A stretch of 22,087 nt of DNA, from positions 1-22,087 of the IMG/VR virus record IMGVR_UViG_3300020202_000581; one strand, written 5' to 3'. This document shows positions 1-8,348 of the stretch, in pieces (within the stretch, counting starts at the first letter, position 1; each line of letters begins with the position of its first letter). The notes beneath the pieces are model-generated. The model saw only the letters and a list, made by a program, of their open reading frames with translations, did not search any database and was not told the origin of the DNA. A program made the translations under genes and the position numbers. This DNA comes from a virus.

Positions 1-75
1 GGTTTGGCTAGGTCGCAATTTTCGCATGATTTGGGTTTTGAACTCCGGGGTTGTACTCGTCTAAGTCGTTACGGT

Positions 76-663
76 GTGGCCACTAAAGAAAAGCATCCGG
101 GACGGGGCTGGTTCACGCGGTCTGAAATGGCCGCATTCCTGAACGTCACCGAGAGTGGTTTCGATAAAGACTGGCGACGCCATGCCGAGCCCGATGGGAT
201 CAAAAAAGTTGGCCGCTCCGTCTTCATTCACGCGCGCACGCTCATCGACGGTTGGCACGCCGCGAAGCTCGACACGCGAAAGAATCTCGCGGCTCCTGCG
301 CCGAGCGATTCCGATCCGCTCATGTCCGGCCCGGCGACGCCCCAGCTCGAGCGATATCGCCGGCTCAAGGCGGACGATATCGAAATGGACCTCGAAGAGC
401 GGCGCAAATCCCATGTTCGCCTCGCTGATCTCACTCCTGGTCTCTCTCGCCTGGCTGCCACTCTCCGCCGCGGCAATGAGCAGGTCCGGCGCAAGTTTGG
501 AAACGAGCCGGCCGACCTTCTTGAGGAATCCCTTGCCGAGTTTGAGCGCGACCTTCCCCGGCTCTTCGCCGGTCGCTCAAGCGACGATGGAGAATCCGGC
601 ACTGACGGCGCTGCGCCAGATGGCCAGCCAGATCAGAACGCCGAAGCTCCGGTCGATGCTTGA
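76..663 (+). CDS. terminase small subunit (Nu1-like winged helix)
   Basis: Probable small terminase subunit, which recognises the packaging site on phage DNA and recruits the large subunit. From the GTG start chosen here it is 195 aa. An N-terminal winged-helix segment follows the start: GWFTRSEMAAFLNVTESGF, then basic residues and a KKVGRSVFIHA wing, the pattern of Nu1-type DNA-packaging proteins. The middle is helical and charged, with an ERYRRLKADDIEMDLEERR stretch, and the C-terminus is acidic and Gly/Ala-rich. The frame stays open to the left edge of the window, so the protein could begin further upstream (TTG at 4 or outside). ATG at 127 would cut into the winged helix and is unlikely. 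No clear ribosome binding site precedes GTG 76. Its position directly before the large terminase supports the call. Function is inferred from fold pattern and synteny. Confidence 0.72.
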   Translation: MATKEKHPGRGWFTRSEMAAFLNVTESGFDKDWRRHAEPDGIKKVGRSVFIHARTLIDGWHAAKLDTRKNLAAPAPSDSDPLMSGPATPQLERYRRLKADDIEMDLEERRKSHVRLADLTPGLSRLAATLRRGNEQVRRKFGNEPADLLEESLAEFERDLPRLFAGRSSDDGESGTDGAAPDGQPDQNAEAPVDA

Positions 664-2596
664 GTTCGCCGAGCAGGAGATCGTCATACCGGACGGCCAG
701 TACGAGGGGCGGCGATACTCGACGCATCGCCAGCCGATCGATCGGCTCTGGTTCAACGAGCTCGACGCCGGAAGCTGGATCCGTGTGAACATGACGGGCC
801 CAACCCAGAGCGGAAAGACGCTCAAGGGCTACGTCATCCCGACGCTCTATCACCTGTTCGAAGTCGGGGAGAAGGTCCTGATCGGCCTGCCTACGCTGGA
901 AATGGCCGAGGATAAGTGGACCGAAGACCTATACCCGGCGATCTCGGCCTCGCGTTACGCCAAATACCTGCCCAGCAGCGGGCGCGGCAGTCGCGGCGGG
1001 CGAATTACCCGGGTCCAATTTGAGAACGGCGCCACCTTGCGCTTCATGTCTGGCGGCGGCCGGGATAAGAAGCGGGCCGGATACACGACCAGAATCGTTG
1101 CCGTCACGGAGACGGACGGCATGGATGAAGCCGGGGGCGGCTCGCGCGAGACGGACAAGATCAGCCAGTTCGAAGCCCGGTCCGATCAGTGGGGCAGCAA
1201 GCGAAAGCTCTACATGGAATGCACCGTCTCGATCGCCAAGGGGCGAACGTGGCGGGAGTATCAGCAAGGCAGCGCGAGCCGGATCGTCGTTCCCTGTCCG
1301 CACTGTGGGCAATGGATCACTCCGGAGCGGGAGCACTTCGTAGGATGGAAGGCGGACACACTTCTCGCGGCTCAGAAGGCCGCCGCGTTCGTTTGTAGTG
1401 CCTGCGGTGGAACCATCAACGACGAGCAGCGGTCAGAAGCCAACGCTGTAGCCAGACTCCTTCACCGCGGACAGAGCATCGGCGCCGATGGAGCGATCAT
1501 CGGAGAGAAGCCTGAAACGGATACGCTCGGCTTTCGATACAACGCCTTTAACAACCTGTTCTGGACGATCGCCGACATTGCGGCGCGCGAATGGAGAGCG
1601 GCGCGGCGGGCCGAAGATGAAGAAGACGACTCCCTGGCCGAAAAGGAAATGCGTCAGTTCGTCTGGGCTCTGCCCTACGACCCGCCGGTTGAGGAGATGC
1701 AGGGGCTTGAGGCCAAGTCACTGCTGAAGCGGGTGCGATCGGGATCCGAAAAGGGGACCATATCGGCCATTGGCGAACACGTCGTCCTGGCCATCGACTG
1801 CGGAAAGTATTACTGCCATTGGCTCTTATTGGAGGCGACCGCAACGGGGCAGTTCCACGTTCCGGATTACGGCACGATGGAAGTTCCCAGCGCCCGTCTT
1901 GGCGTCGAAAAGGCCCTGATGGCCACTCTGCGGGAGTTCCGGGACACGATCCTGGCCGGCTGGAAGCATGAGAACCGCGTTGAAATGCGGCTTCCCGATG
2001 AGGTCTGGATCGATGCGCGGTTCCTCACCGAAGTCGTCAAAGCCTTCTGTCGGGAGTCGGACGAGATGCAGGGCGTCCGATTTCGCCCTCTCTTTGGCCG
2101 CGGCGAAACCCAGGGCCGCGTTGAACCTTACTCACGCCCGCGCGCGGTCAACGATCGCGTCCGCTACATCGGCGAGGGATATCACCTTGAACGCATCCCG
2201 CGCGAGCGGGTGAAGAAGATCGAGCACAATAGCGATCAGTGGAAATCCCGGGTCCACGAACGGTTGGCGTGCCCGGTTACTGCCGACGGCGCCATTACTT
2301 TTTATGACTCCGCCGAGCCCAAAGAACACCTTGGACTGGTCAAGCATCTCCTGGCCGAGAAGCAGACTAGGGAATTCGTCCCCGGCCGCGGTGATGTGAT
2401 TCGATGGTTCAAGGTTCGCCAGCACAATCACTGGCTCGACACCCTTGCCTATGCCTCTGCCGCCGCCCATTACTGCGGCGCCCGCGTCGTTGAAACCGAT
2501 CCCCGCCGTCCCTCCGAAGGAAAGCCTGCCCCGACAGGTTGGTTTGCCGCGCGGAAGAAAAATGAGCCTCACCCTGATCCGATGCGAAGGTCCTGA
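587..2596 (+). CDS. terminase large subunit (GpA family)
   Basis: ATP-driven packaging motor and nuclease that fills the prohead through the portal. About 669 aa, the usual length for the lambda gpA class. The ATPase domain shows a Walker A (GPTQSGKT, residues 71-78) and a Walker-B-like strand ending in acid residues (IVAVTETD, about 170-177). Two CxxC pairs (CPHC about 237-240, CSAC about 270-273) form a zinc knuckle seen in GpA relatives. The C-terminal half has nuclease-like acidic strands (VVLAIDCGKYYCHW, EVWIDARF) and a terminal HNHWLDTLAYA segment. ATG 587 overlaps the small subunit by 77 bp; ATG 656, overlapping by only 8 bp, is the main alternative and would still keep the conserved core (MLEFAEQEIV onward). 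The frame is open further left, but that part is only the shadow of the small-subunit gene. Confidence 0.93.
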   Translation: MENPALTALRQMASQIRTPKLRSMLEFAEQEIVIPDGQYEGRRYSTHRQPIDRLWFNELDAGSWIRVNMTGPTQSGKTLKGYVIPTLYHLFEVGEKVLIGLPTLEMAEDKWTEDLYPAISASRYAKYLPSSGRGSRGGRITRVQFENGATLRFMSGGGRDKKRAGYTTRIVAVTETDGMDEAGGGSRETDKISQFEARSDQWGSKRKLYMECTVSIAKGRTWREYQQGSASRIVVPCPHCGQWITPEREHFVGWKADTLLAAQKAAAFVCSACGGTINDEQRSEANAVARLLHRGQSIGADGAIIGEKPETDTLGFRYNAFNNLFWTIADIAAREWRAARRAEDEEDDSLAEKEMRQFVWALPYDPPVEEMQGLEAKSLLKRVRSGSEKGTISAIGEHVVLAIDCGKYYCHWLLLEATATGQFHVPDYGTMEVPSARLGVEKALMATLREFRDTILAGWKHENRVEMRLPDEVWIDARFLTEVVKAFCRESDEMQGVRFRPLFGRGETQGRVEPYSRPRAVNDRVRYIGEGYHLERIPRERVKKIEHNSDQWKSRVHERLACPVTADGAITFYDSAEPKEHLGLVKHLLAEKQTREFVPGRGDVIRWFKVRQHNHWLDTLAYASAAAHYCGARVVETDPRRPSEGKPAPTGWFAARKKNEPHPDPMRRS

Positions 2597-2765
2597 GTGT
2601 CCAAAGTGCGGCTGCAACGAATCCGCTCTGCTGAAGACCGGGACCCGATGGGGTCAGCCGATCGAGAGGCGGCGATGCGGTCATTGCAGTTTCACATGGA
2701 ATGCAACCCTCCCGCGAGCGAATGAACCCACCCAGCGCCAGACCCGGCGCGATCGAGACGAATGA
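2562..2765 (+). CDS. small zinc-ribbon protein
   Basis: A 67-aa protein with two CxxC knuckles (CPKC near residue 13 and CGHC near residue 39) and an aromatic pair (FTW) after the second, giving a compact zinc ribbon followed by a charged tail. Small zinc-ribbon proteins occur beside terminases in other phages, but their role is not known to me; DNA or RNA binding is an inference. ATG 2562 is preceded by a purine-rich GCGGAAGAAAA and overlaps the end of the terminase gene by 35 bp. The stop overlaps the next start (ATGA at 2762), so the gene sits in a translationally coupled chain. A longer reading from further upstream would only translate the terminase gene in the wrong frame, so I reject it. 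Confidence 0.7.
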   Translation: MSLTLIRCEGPECPKCGCNESALLKTGTRWGQPIERRRCGHCSFTWNATLPRANEPTQRQTRRDRDE

Positions 2766-3028
2766 GCGTTTCTGACATCAATAGCAAAATCTCCGAGGCC
2801 ATCTCAGCCCAGGAGAGCGGCGATTACGCGACGGCGATCATCAAGCTTCGCTCGGCGCAAATGCTGATGGCGGGCATGCCTGACGCCGGAAGCGACGGTG
2901 AGCAGCTTCGATGGGACCGCGCGGCCATTGATCGGATGCTGTCCGAGCTCCAGCGCCAGCAGTCGGCCAGCGGGGGATTGAGGTTTACGAAGATCAAATT
3001 CAAACGCGCCTCCTCGTGTGACGAGTAA
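2762..3028 (+). CDS. small gpW-like head-joining candidate
   Basis: An 88-aa helical protein lying exactly between the large terminase and the portal, the slot held by gpW in lambda. The N-terminal half is an amphipathic helix pair (SDINSKISEAISAQESGDY), the middle is Gly/Asp-rich, and the C-terminal third (DRAAIDRMLSELQRQQ then a basic GGLRFTKIKFKR) resembles in layout the short head-completion proteins that end in a basic beta hairpin. I cannot show homology by eye. It begins in a 4-bp ATGA overlap with the zinc-ribbon gene and ends 2 bp before the portal start, so it is certainly part of the same operon. The assignment as head-tail joining protein rests mainly on position and size. Confidence 0.62.
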   Translation: MSVSDINSKISEAISAQESGDYATAIIKLRSAQMLMAGMPDAGSDGEQLRWDRAAIDRMLSELQRQQSASGGLRFTKIKFKRASSCDE

Positions 3029-3030
3029 CC

Positions 3031-4533
3031 ATGCTCGGACTCTTTAAGAAATCCGTCGAAAAAGTGAAGGGCTGGTTTGGCGAGCGCCGGGAGGATGCCC
3101 CGGAAGCGCCCGGCAACCTCACGCTCCGCCGCTGGGATTCGGCTGAGACGACGCGGCTCAATAGCGCCCACTGGAGTCGTCCGATCGGCCAATCGGTCAA
3201 CGCCGATCTGGTTTCCGATCTCGAGACCATCCGCACCCGCGCCGCCTACGAGGTGGCCAACAACGAAGACCTCGAAGGCGTCATCAACACCTTTGCCACC
3301 GATATCGGCGGCTGCAACGGTCCGAAACTTCAGATTCGAAGCGATAACAAGCCCTTCAATGAGGGGCTTGAGTACGCTTGGCGGAAGTTTTGGAAGAAGC
3401 CTGACATCCGCGGCATGCTCGGCGGCGTCGATTACATTCAGCTTTGGGTCCGAAACCTCTTCCTTAATGGGGAATTCGTCATTCAGAAGGTCATGGACCG
3501 CACCGCCAAGGGTCCGATTGCATTGCGATGGAAGGGAATTGCCCCACGCCGCCTGGCCACTCCGCCTCAGTTCATCGGCGATGCAGACGTCATCATGGGT
3601 GTCCGGCAGACGCCCGAGGGGAAGCCAGTCGAATATTTCATCTCCGACCCTCTTCGGATGGGCGCCTTCTTCGTCGACACCAGCAAATACACCGCAGTCC
3701 CCGCCAAGGACCTGATGCATCGCTTCCTCGTGATCGAAGAGGACCAGGCCCGCGGCGTCCCCTGGCTGGCCGTTAACCTCCAGTCGATCGCGGACGTGCG
3801 CAGCTACGACGCCGCTGTCCTCAAGGCGGCCAAGAATGCCGCGCGGATGGCCGTCTGGCTCTCAACCAACCATCCCGACGCGAATTACATGGAGTTGAAC
3901 GAGACGACGGAGATCGAAGACGACATGATCGGGACCCTGCCTCCCGGCTGGCAGCCTACCCAGCTTGACCCAAAACAACCGGCGATCAATTACGTGGATT
4001 ATCGCTCGGAACGTCAGCGCGGCCTCGGGCGCCCGCGCAACATGCCGCTGATGATGGTTAGGCTCGATTCCTCGAAGCACAATTACAGCTCTGCCCGGTT
4101 TGATTCCCAGATTTACGTCCGAGGTTGCAGTGTCTTTCGCGGCTGGCTTGATCGCGGCGTTCTCACGGATTCGGTGGAGGACGTGAAGCGAGAAGTAGAG
4201 CTTTACGCCGCGGCGAATCCCCGATGGAAATATGCCTCCGCCTTCCGCAATCCTCCCGAAGAGTACGAGTGCGTCTGGACTTGGCCGGGCTTCCCCGCCG
4301 TGGACAAATACAAGGAGTCGCTCGCCCGCGACATGAACCTGCGCAATGGGACTGAAGCCCTCTCCGATGCTCTGGCCGAAGACGGTCGCGATATCGAAAC
4401 CCACGCCGCCGTCCGCAAACGCGACAACGAGATCCTCGCGGCGTCCGGCCTGCCCCCGGTTCCCGTCGAAGGTCCAGAGGATCCGGCAGAAGACCCCGAC
4501 GGCGACGAGAAGACAGCCACGAAAGCGAGTTAA
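3031..4533 (+). CDS. portal protein (lambda family)
   Basis: Dodecameric portal at the unique head vertex, through which DNA enters and leaves and on which the neck assembles. At 500 aa it is within the usual range of lambda-family (gpB-like) portals. Supporting segments are an N-terminal basic helix (LFKKSVEKVKGWF), the RLNSAHWSRPIGQSVNADL region followed by TRAAYEVANNEDLEGVINTF, typical of this family, a LFLNGEFVIQKV strand, and a C-terminal DMNLRNGTEALSDALAEDGRD segment followed by an acidic Pro-rich tail. The order terminase, small joiner, portal, protease/capsid is the lambda-like head module. The ATG follows the previous stop by 2 bp with only a weak GACGAG upstream, so expression probably depends on coupling. 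Confidence 0.92.
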   Translation: MLGLFKKSVEKVKGWFGERREDAPEAPGNLTLRRWDSAETTRLNSAHWSRPIGQSVNADLVSDLETIRTRAAYEVANNEDLEGVINTFATDIGGCNGPKLQIRSDNKPFNEGLEYAWRKFWKKPDIRGMLGGVDYIQLWVRNLFLNGEFVIQKVMDRTAKGPIALRWKGIAPRRLATPPQFIGDADVIMGVRQTPEGKPVEYFISDPLRMGAFFVDTSKYTAVPAKDLMHRFLVIEEDQARGVPWLAVNLQSIADVRSYDAAVLKAAKNAARMAVWLSTNHPDANYMELNETTEIEDDMIGTLPPGWQPTQLDPKQPAINYVDYRSERQRGLGRPRNMPLMMVRLDSSKHNYSSARFDSQIYVRGCSVFRGWLDRGVLTDSVEDVKREVELYAAANPRWKYASAFRNPPEEYECVWTWPGFPAVDKYKESLARDMNLRNGTEALSDALAEDGRDIETHAAVRKRDNEILAASGLPPVPVEGPEDPAEDPDGDEKTATKAS

Positions 4534-4536
4534 GCC

Positions 4537-6807
4537 ATGATCGAGAAACTCACCACCCGAAGCGACCCCGAGCAACAGATGCGGGACCTGATCAGCCGGA
4601 CGCTGACCCTCCGCGCCGATTCCATTGACGAATCAACCCGCTCCATTGAAGCCGTGATGGCGACGGAAAACCCGGTTGCCGTCTTCGATTGGGAGCGATG
4701 GGAGGTCATCGACGAAGTTCTCAGGATGGACGGGGCGGGCATTCCTGAACAATCGCCGCTCCTCGAGAACCATCGCCGCTATTCCACGGACGACGTTCTG
4801 GGAAGCGTCCGAAACATCCGCCGCGAGGGCGATCAACTCATCGGCCGGATGTATTTCGACGACGAAGACCCGAAGGCGATCAGAGTCTGGAACAAGGTGA
4901 AGAAACGCCACATCCGAGATGTTTCCATCGGATACCGCACCACGGCTTTTGAAGATATCCCCCCCAATACACGCAAGTCCGTCGGCGGCCGCGATTATGC
5001 CTCGGGTTCCCGACGGCTTCGCATCACCACTGGATTTGAAATTCGAGAGCTTAGCGTCACTCCGATCGGAGCTGACCCCAAAGCAAAAACCAGGCGAGAG
5101 GTCGTTCCTCCGCCGCAGTTGCCGGCTGACGTCGGCAGGAGCGTTTTTATGAATCCTCAATTGAGGACGTTTCTGGAGTCGCTCGGCCTGCGGACCGACG
5201 CCAGCGAAACAAGTGCGCAGGAATTCCTGAACCGGCTCACCGGCGATCAGCGGCAGCGTGCCGACGCGATCGCGGCCGGTACGCTGCAACTTGCCGACGC
5301 CATGCGGGCGGAGATTGCTGCGGCCCGAACCACAACCCCGGCTCCCGCGCCAGAACCGGCTCGCGCGACTCCTGCGGCCCCGTCCGCTCCCGCGCCCATC
5401 GATCCGGAAACGGTTCGCGCCGAAGGGGCGAGAGCCGAACGCCAGCGCATCGCCCGCGTGGGCGAGCTGGGCGAAACCGCCGACGCCCCGGCCGAGCTTC
5501 GCCAGCGGGCGATCGCCGAAGGGTGGGATGAGCAGCGAGCCGCCGTGGAGTTCCTGAATCACACCCGATCCAGCCGAACCCCCGCAGTCGGCTCTGATGC
5601 CCCTGCCGGCATCGTGCGCAATCACGAGCGCGATTGCACCCAGCGCAGCCTCGGCCTCGCTCTGGCCATGCGTTCCGGCGTGGACGTGGAGAAGTGGGCG
5701 AAGCGCGGCAAGGTGCAGGGCTGGGAAAACCTCGCCCAGCGTGCCGACCGCTACAGCGACATGAGCTTGATCGACATCTGTCGCGAAGCTCTCCGCATGG
5801 ACAACCGGGAAATCCCGGTGACGCGCGACGAGACGATTCGCTCGGCAGTGTCGGGCGGATCGCTCACCAAAATTTTCACCGATTCGGTCAATGCCATGCT
5901 CCTCCAGGCTTACGAGGAAGAGCCGGATACGACCGTTTGGGTTGAGGAAGGCGAAGTCGCCGACTTCAAGACCAACACCGACATCCGATTCGCTGGCAAC
6001 GCCGCCCTGAAGAAGGTCGGACGCGGCCAGACTGCGGACCATGCGGCCTCGGAAGATTCGGCCGAGACTTACAAGGCTGCCCGCTACGCGAGGCAATTCG
6101 TCGTGGACGAGCAGGACATCATCGACGACAGCATGAATGCCCTCTCGCGGATGCCCCAAGAGATGGGTCAGGCCGCGCGACGCCTTCGCCCCGACCTCGT
6201 TTATGCGATGATCCTGGCGAATCCGACGATGGCCGACACCGGCGCCGTCTTCAACAGCACGGCCCTGACCACGGCCGGCGGCCACGCGAACAGCTTCAAT
6301 GACGCCGCGACTGCGGTCGGCGGCCCTCTGGCGGCTGGAACGCTCCAGCTTCTCATCACGAAGATGCGCCAGCAGTATCGCGGCTCTGGCCGCAACAAGG
6401 TCCCGCTGAATATCGTCCCCCAGTTCCTGATCGTTCCCCCTGAACTGGAGTTCACGGCGAAGATCCTTGTCCGGTCGGCCGAGCGCGTCGTTTCGAGCAG
6501 CGATGGCACGTTCAACCCGCTCCAGGGCATCGTGCAGCCGATCGTCGAGACTCGTCTCGGCACCATCGGCGTCACCGACCCCGACAGCGGAACCGCCTAC
6601 ACGGGCCTGGCAACCAACTACTGGCTCGCCGCCCGCAAGGGTCTTCACGCAAAGGTCGTGTATCGTCGCGGAACCAATCGAGCACCGCAGGTCCGAAGCT
6701 TCACGCTTCAGCAGGGCCAGTGGGGCATCGGCTGGGACATCAACCATGATATCGGCGCGAAGTTCATCGACTTCCGCGGCATCTCGTATGCCAAGGGCGC
6801 GGCGTAA
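4537..6807 (+). CDS. prohead protease - major capsid protein fusion
   Basis: One 756-aa frame carries both the maturation protease and the shell protein. Residues 1-190 are an HK97-type (S78) prohead protease: LLENHRRYSTDD holds the probable catalytic His79 and RHIRDVSIGYRTT the Ser130. Residues 205-300 look like a scaffold or delta region with an Ala/Pro-rich stretch (TTTPAPAPEPARATPAAP) and a charged coiled segment. From about 350 onward the protein reads as a major capsid protein, with an E-loop-like part (VWVEEGEVADFKTNTDIRF) and a Mu gpT-like core (FVVDEQDIIDDSMNAL, RRLRPDLVYAMILANPTM). Self-cleavage around residues 200-380 would be expected to free the shell protein. Fusions of this kind are known in other tailed phages. 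There is no internal stop or obvious second start. The gene begins 3 bp after the portal stop. Confidence 0.9.
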   Translation: MIEKLTTRSDPEQQMRDLISRTLTLRADSIDESTRSIEAVMATENPVAVFDWERWEVIDEVLRMDGAGIPEQSPLLENHRRYSTDDVLGSVRNIRREGDQLIGRMYFDDEDPKAIRVWNKVKKRHIRDVSIGYRTTAFEDIPPNTRKSVGGRDYASGSRRLRITTGFEIRELSVTPIGADPKAKTRREVVPPPQLPADVGRSVFMNPQLRTFLESLGLRTDASETSAQEFLNRLTGDQRQRADAIAAGTLQLADAMRAEIAAARTTTPAPAPEPARATPAAPSAPAPIDPETVRAEGARAERQRIARVGELGETADAPAELRQRAIAEGWDEQRAAVEFLNHTRSSRTPAVGSDAPAGIVRNHERDCTQRSLGLALAMRSGVDVEKWAKRGKVQGWENLAQRADRYSDMSLIDICREALRMDNREIPVTRDETIRSAVSGGSLTKIFTDSVNAMLLQAYEEEPDTTVWVEEGEVADFKTNTDIRFAGNAALKKVGRGQTADHAASEDSAETYKAARYARQFVVDEQDIIDDSMNALSRMPQEMGQAARRLRPDLVYAMILANPTMADTGAVFNSTALTTAGGHANSFNDAATAVGGPLAAGTLQLLITKMRQQYRGSGRNKVPLNIVPQFLIVPPELEFTAKILVRSAERVVSSSDGTFNPLQGIVQPIVETRLGTIGVTDPDSGTAYTGLATNYWLAARKGLHAKVVYRRGTNRAPQVRSFTLQQGQWGIGWDINHDIGAKFIDFRGISYAKGAA

Positions 6808-6896
6808 TTGCCGATCCCTTGAACGCGGCGGCCTGACGTCGCCGGCTCATCCACCCACCATCACGCTTTCCATTACATCGAATTGAAACTCTTGAA

Positions 6897-6921
6897 GCGG
6901 CGGAGATTACCGCCGCAGGAG
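6897..6921 (+). promoter_or_regulatory. hairpin abutting the decoration-gene Shine-Dalgarno
   Basis: In the 123-bp gap after the capsid gene, a perfect 7-bp GC stem (GCGGCGG at 6897-6903, CCGCCGC at 6910-6916, 6-nt loop) ends exactly where an AGGAG Shine-Dalgarno begins (6917-6921), 9 nt before ATG 6931. No U-run follows, so it is not an intrinsic terminator. It could hold the ribosome site open, protect the mRNA 5' end after processing, or mask the site. A second, weaker stem (GGCGGC/GTCGCC) lies near 6822-6842. I see no convincing promoter in the gap. Confidence 0.5.
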
Positions 6922-6930
6922 TAAGTCCGT

Positions 6931-7908
6931 ATGCCCGCAGAAGCCACTTACATCAATGAAGACTGCTTTGCGACGCGAGTCGCGGCGGTCGCCCTCGCCG
7001 CTGGCGAGGTTATCCAAGACTTCGACGGACAGGCCGGCTATGTCGCTGGCCTGAACGCCGTCGCGGTCGGCGACACCTATTCGCTTCAGAAGCGAGGCGT
7101 CGTTGAACTGCCGAAGACGGCCAGCATCAACCTTCTGGCCGGTGGCCGGGCCTACTGGGTCCGGTCCACGTCGAAGGTCGATTTCAAATGGTCGGCCGGC
7201 GCCTTCTACATTGGAACGGTCTACAAGGATTCCTTGGCGGCCGCGACGACGGTCGAAGTGCAGCTCAATCGCCAGCAGGCCAACACCATCGAGTGGGGCA
7301 AGGGCGGCTGGGAGTGCGTCACCGTGCTTACCGCAGGCACCGTGATTCCGAATCTCGGCACCGGTCTTTCGGGCACCGATCCTGGCGGCGGAAGCACCCG
7401 CTTTACGTTCTCGGCCACTGCCGAAGCGCAGAAGGTCGATGCCCTCTCGCGCGCGTCGATCCCGGTCGCTGACGGCGCAATCCTTGAAGCAAGGTTGGCC
7501 GTTTTCGACATCGGGGACAACGCGGCTCTCGATATCAACATCGGCCTGGCGAACGACACCCACGCCACCAACGCCGACACGATTGCGGAGAGCGTTTTCT
7601 TCCATCTGGACGGAACCTCTCTCCTGATCAATGCGGAGTCGGATGACGGAACGACCGAAGTTGCCGCGACTTCCACGACTGTCTCCTGCGTGGACAACAC
7701 CTATTTCGAGGTCTGGATCGACGCGCGCAACCCAGCCGACATCCAGCTGTACATCAACGGCGTGAACGTGCTGCCCAACAGCACATTCGTACTCACCGCC
7801 GCCACGGGTCCGATGAAGGCTCTTTTCCACATGGAGAAGACCGCGGACGACACGCTGGCCGATGTGCGGGTCGAGTTCATCAACGTCCGGTCTACCGACC
7901 TGGCGTAA
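6931..7908 (+). CDS. DUF2190-like capsid decoration protein with extra beta domain
   Basis: Residues 1-115 look like the DUF2190 decoration/cement fold that binds the outside of the capsid: Ala-rich start, VALAAGEVIQDFDGQAGYVAG, then VGDTYSLQKRGVVELPKTAS and a final YIGTVYKDSLAAATTVEVQL. After a Gly-rich hinge (GTGLSGTDPGGGS) residues 125-325 form a second, all-beta domain of about 200 aa (LEARLAVFDIGDNAALDINI, FEVWIDARNPADIQLYINGV) reminiscent of concanavalin-like or laminin-G-like jelly rolls. The usual DUF2190 protein is only about 100-120 aa, so the second half is an addition, probably displayed on the virion surface. ATG 6931 has a good AGGAG. The position right after the capsid gene fits a decoration protein. 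The carbohydrate-binding suggestion for the C-terminal half is inference from strand pattern only. Confidence 0.78.
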   Translation: MPAEATYINEDCFATRVAAVALAAGEVIQDFDGQAGYVAGLNAVAVGDTYSLQKRGVVELPKTASINLLAGGRAYWVRSTSKVDFKWSAGAFYIGTVYKDSLAAATTVEVQLNRQQANTIEWGKGGWECVTVLTAGTVIPNLGTGLSGTDPGGGSTRFTFSATAEAQKVDALSRASIPVADGAILEARLAVFDIGDNAALDINIGLANDTHATNADTIAESVFFHLDGTSLLINAESDDGTTEVAATSTTVSCVDNTYFEVWIDARNPADIQLYINGVNVLPNSTFVLTAATGPMKALFHMEKTADDTLADVRVEFINVRSTDLA

Positions 7909-7930
7909 TCCGATCACTCTTGATCATCAG

Positions 7931-7962
7931 GCCACGCCGTTCGAAAGAGCGGCGCGGCTTTT
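7931..7962 (+). terminator. terminator-like hairpin after the decoration gene
   Basis: GCCACGCCG (7931-7939) can pair with CGGCGCGGC (7950-7958) with one A-C mismatch, leaving a 10-nt loop, and is followed by TTTT (7959-7962). It lies in the 59-bp gap between the decoration gene and the next start (7968). The short T tract and the mismatch suggest a leaky terminator or attenuator rather than a full stop, because neck and tail genes downstream have no obvious promoter of their own. Confidence 0.5.
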
Positions 7963-7967
7963 CAATC

Positions 7968-8345
7968 ATGGGATTCAAGGAAGATTTTGCGGCGGCGGGC
8001 GTCGGGCCGATGCTTGAATACCACGGCGACGCCACTGTCATCCAGACCAAGCCATCCGGAGCCACCAAAAGCTTCACAGCCATTGCGAAGGATCAGGGCA
8101 ATCAAGAGCCCGACGAAGAGGATGGCCGGATCGTCGTGAGGCGCAAGACTCTCAAATTTTCATCCTCCGATTCGGATGGCTCAGCCACCGTCGGCGTCGG
8201 CGATACGTTCAAGATCAACAGCGTTGAGGGGTGGGGCTTCGAGCATTTCTTGAAGCAGGACGAAAACGGCTGGCACGTGATCTCCGTGAAACTCAACGCT
8301 CCCCTCACCAAATCCCGCCGCGATCGCGATTTCCGCGGCGTCTGA
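7968..8345 (+). CDS. head-tail joining / stopper candidate
   Basis: A 125-aa protein: MGFKEDFAAAGVGPMLEYHG, then alternating beta-type segments (DATVIQTK, SFTAIAKD, IVVRRKTLKFSS, TVGVGDTFKINSVEG) and a final strand pair. A short N-terminal helix followed by a small beta barrel of about 120 residues, located between capsid and tail genes, fits gpFII or stopper-type connectors that cap the portal ring. I cannot claim sequence homology. ATG 7968 is chosen because the upstream in-frame codons (from TTG 7920) translate the terminator-like hairpin. The stop is 3 bp before the next gene. Confidence 0.6.
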   Translation: MGFKEDFAAAGVGPMLEYHGDATVIQTKPSGATKSFTAIAKDQGNQEPDEEDGRIVVRRKTLKFSSSDSDGSATVGVGDTFKINSVEGWGFEHFLKQDENGWHVISVKLNAPLTKSRRDRDFRGV

Positions 8346-8348
8346 TCC

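Noticed and set aside
1-75. Promoter before the small terminase (TTGAAC at 38-43 or TTGTAC at 51-56)
   Set aside because: No -10-like hexamer at a suitable distance; the left edge of the window cuts the context.
155-586. N-terminal extension of the large terminase frame
   Set aside because: The residues are Ser/Arg-rich and are the out-of-frame reading of the small terminase gene, with no terminase motif before about 587.
4633-6747. Long open frame (704 codons) on the minus strand opposite the protease-capsid gene
   Set aside because: It mirrors the capsid gene in a GC-rich genome, where the complementary frame is often open. The plus-strand protein has clear catalytic residues and capsid motifs, while the minus-strand product has no recognisable domain.
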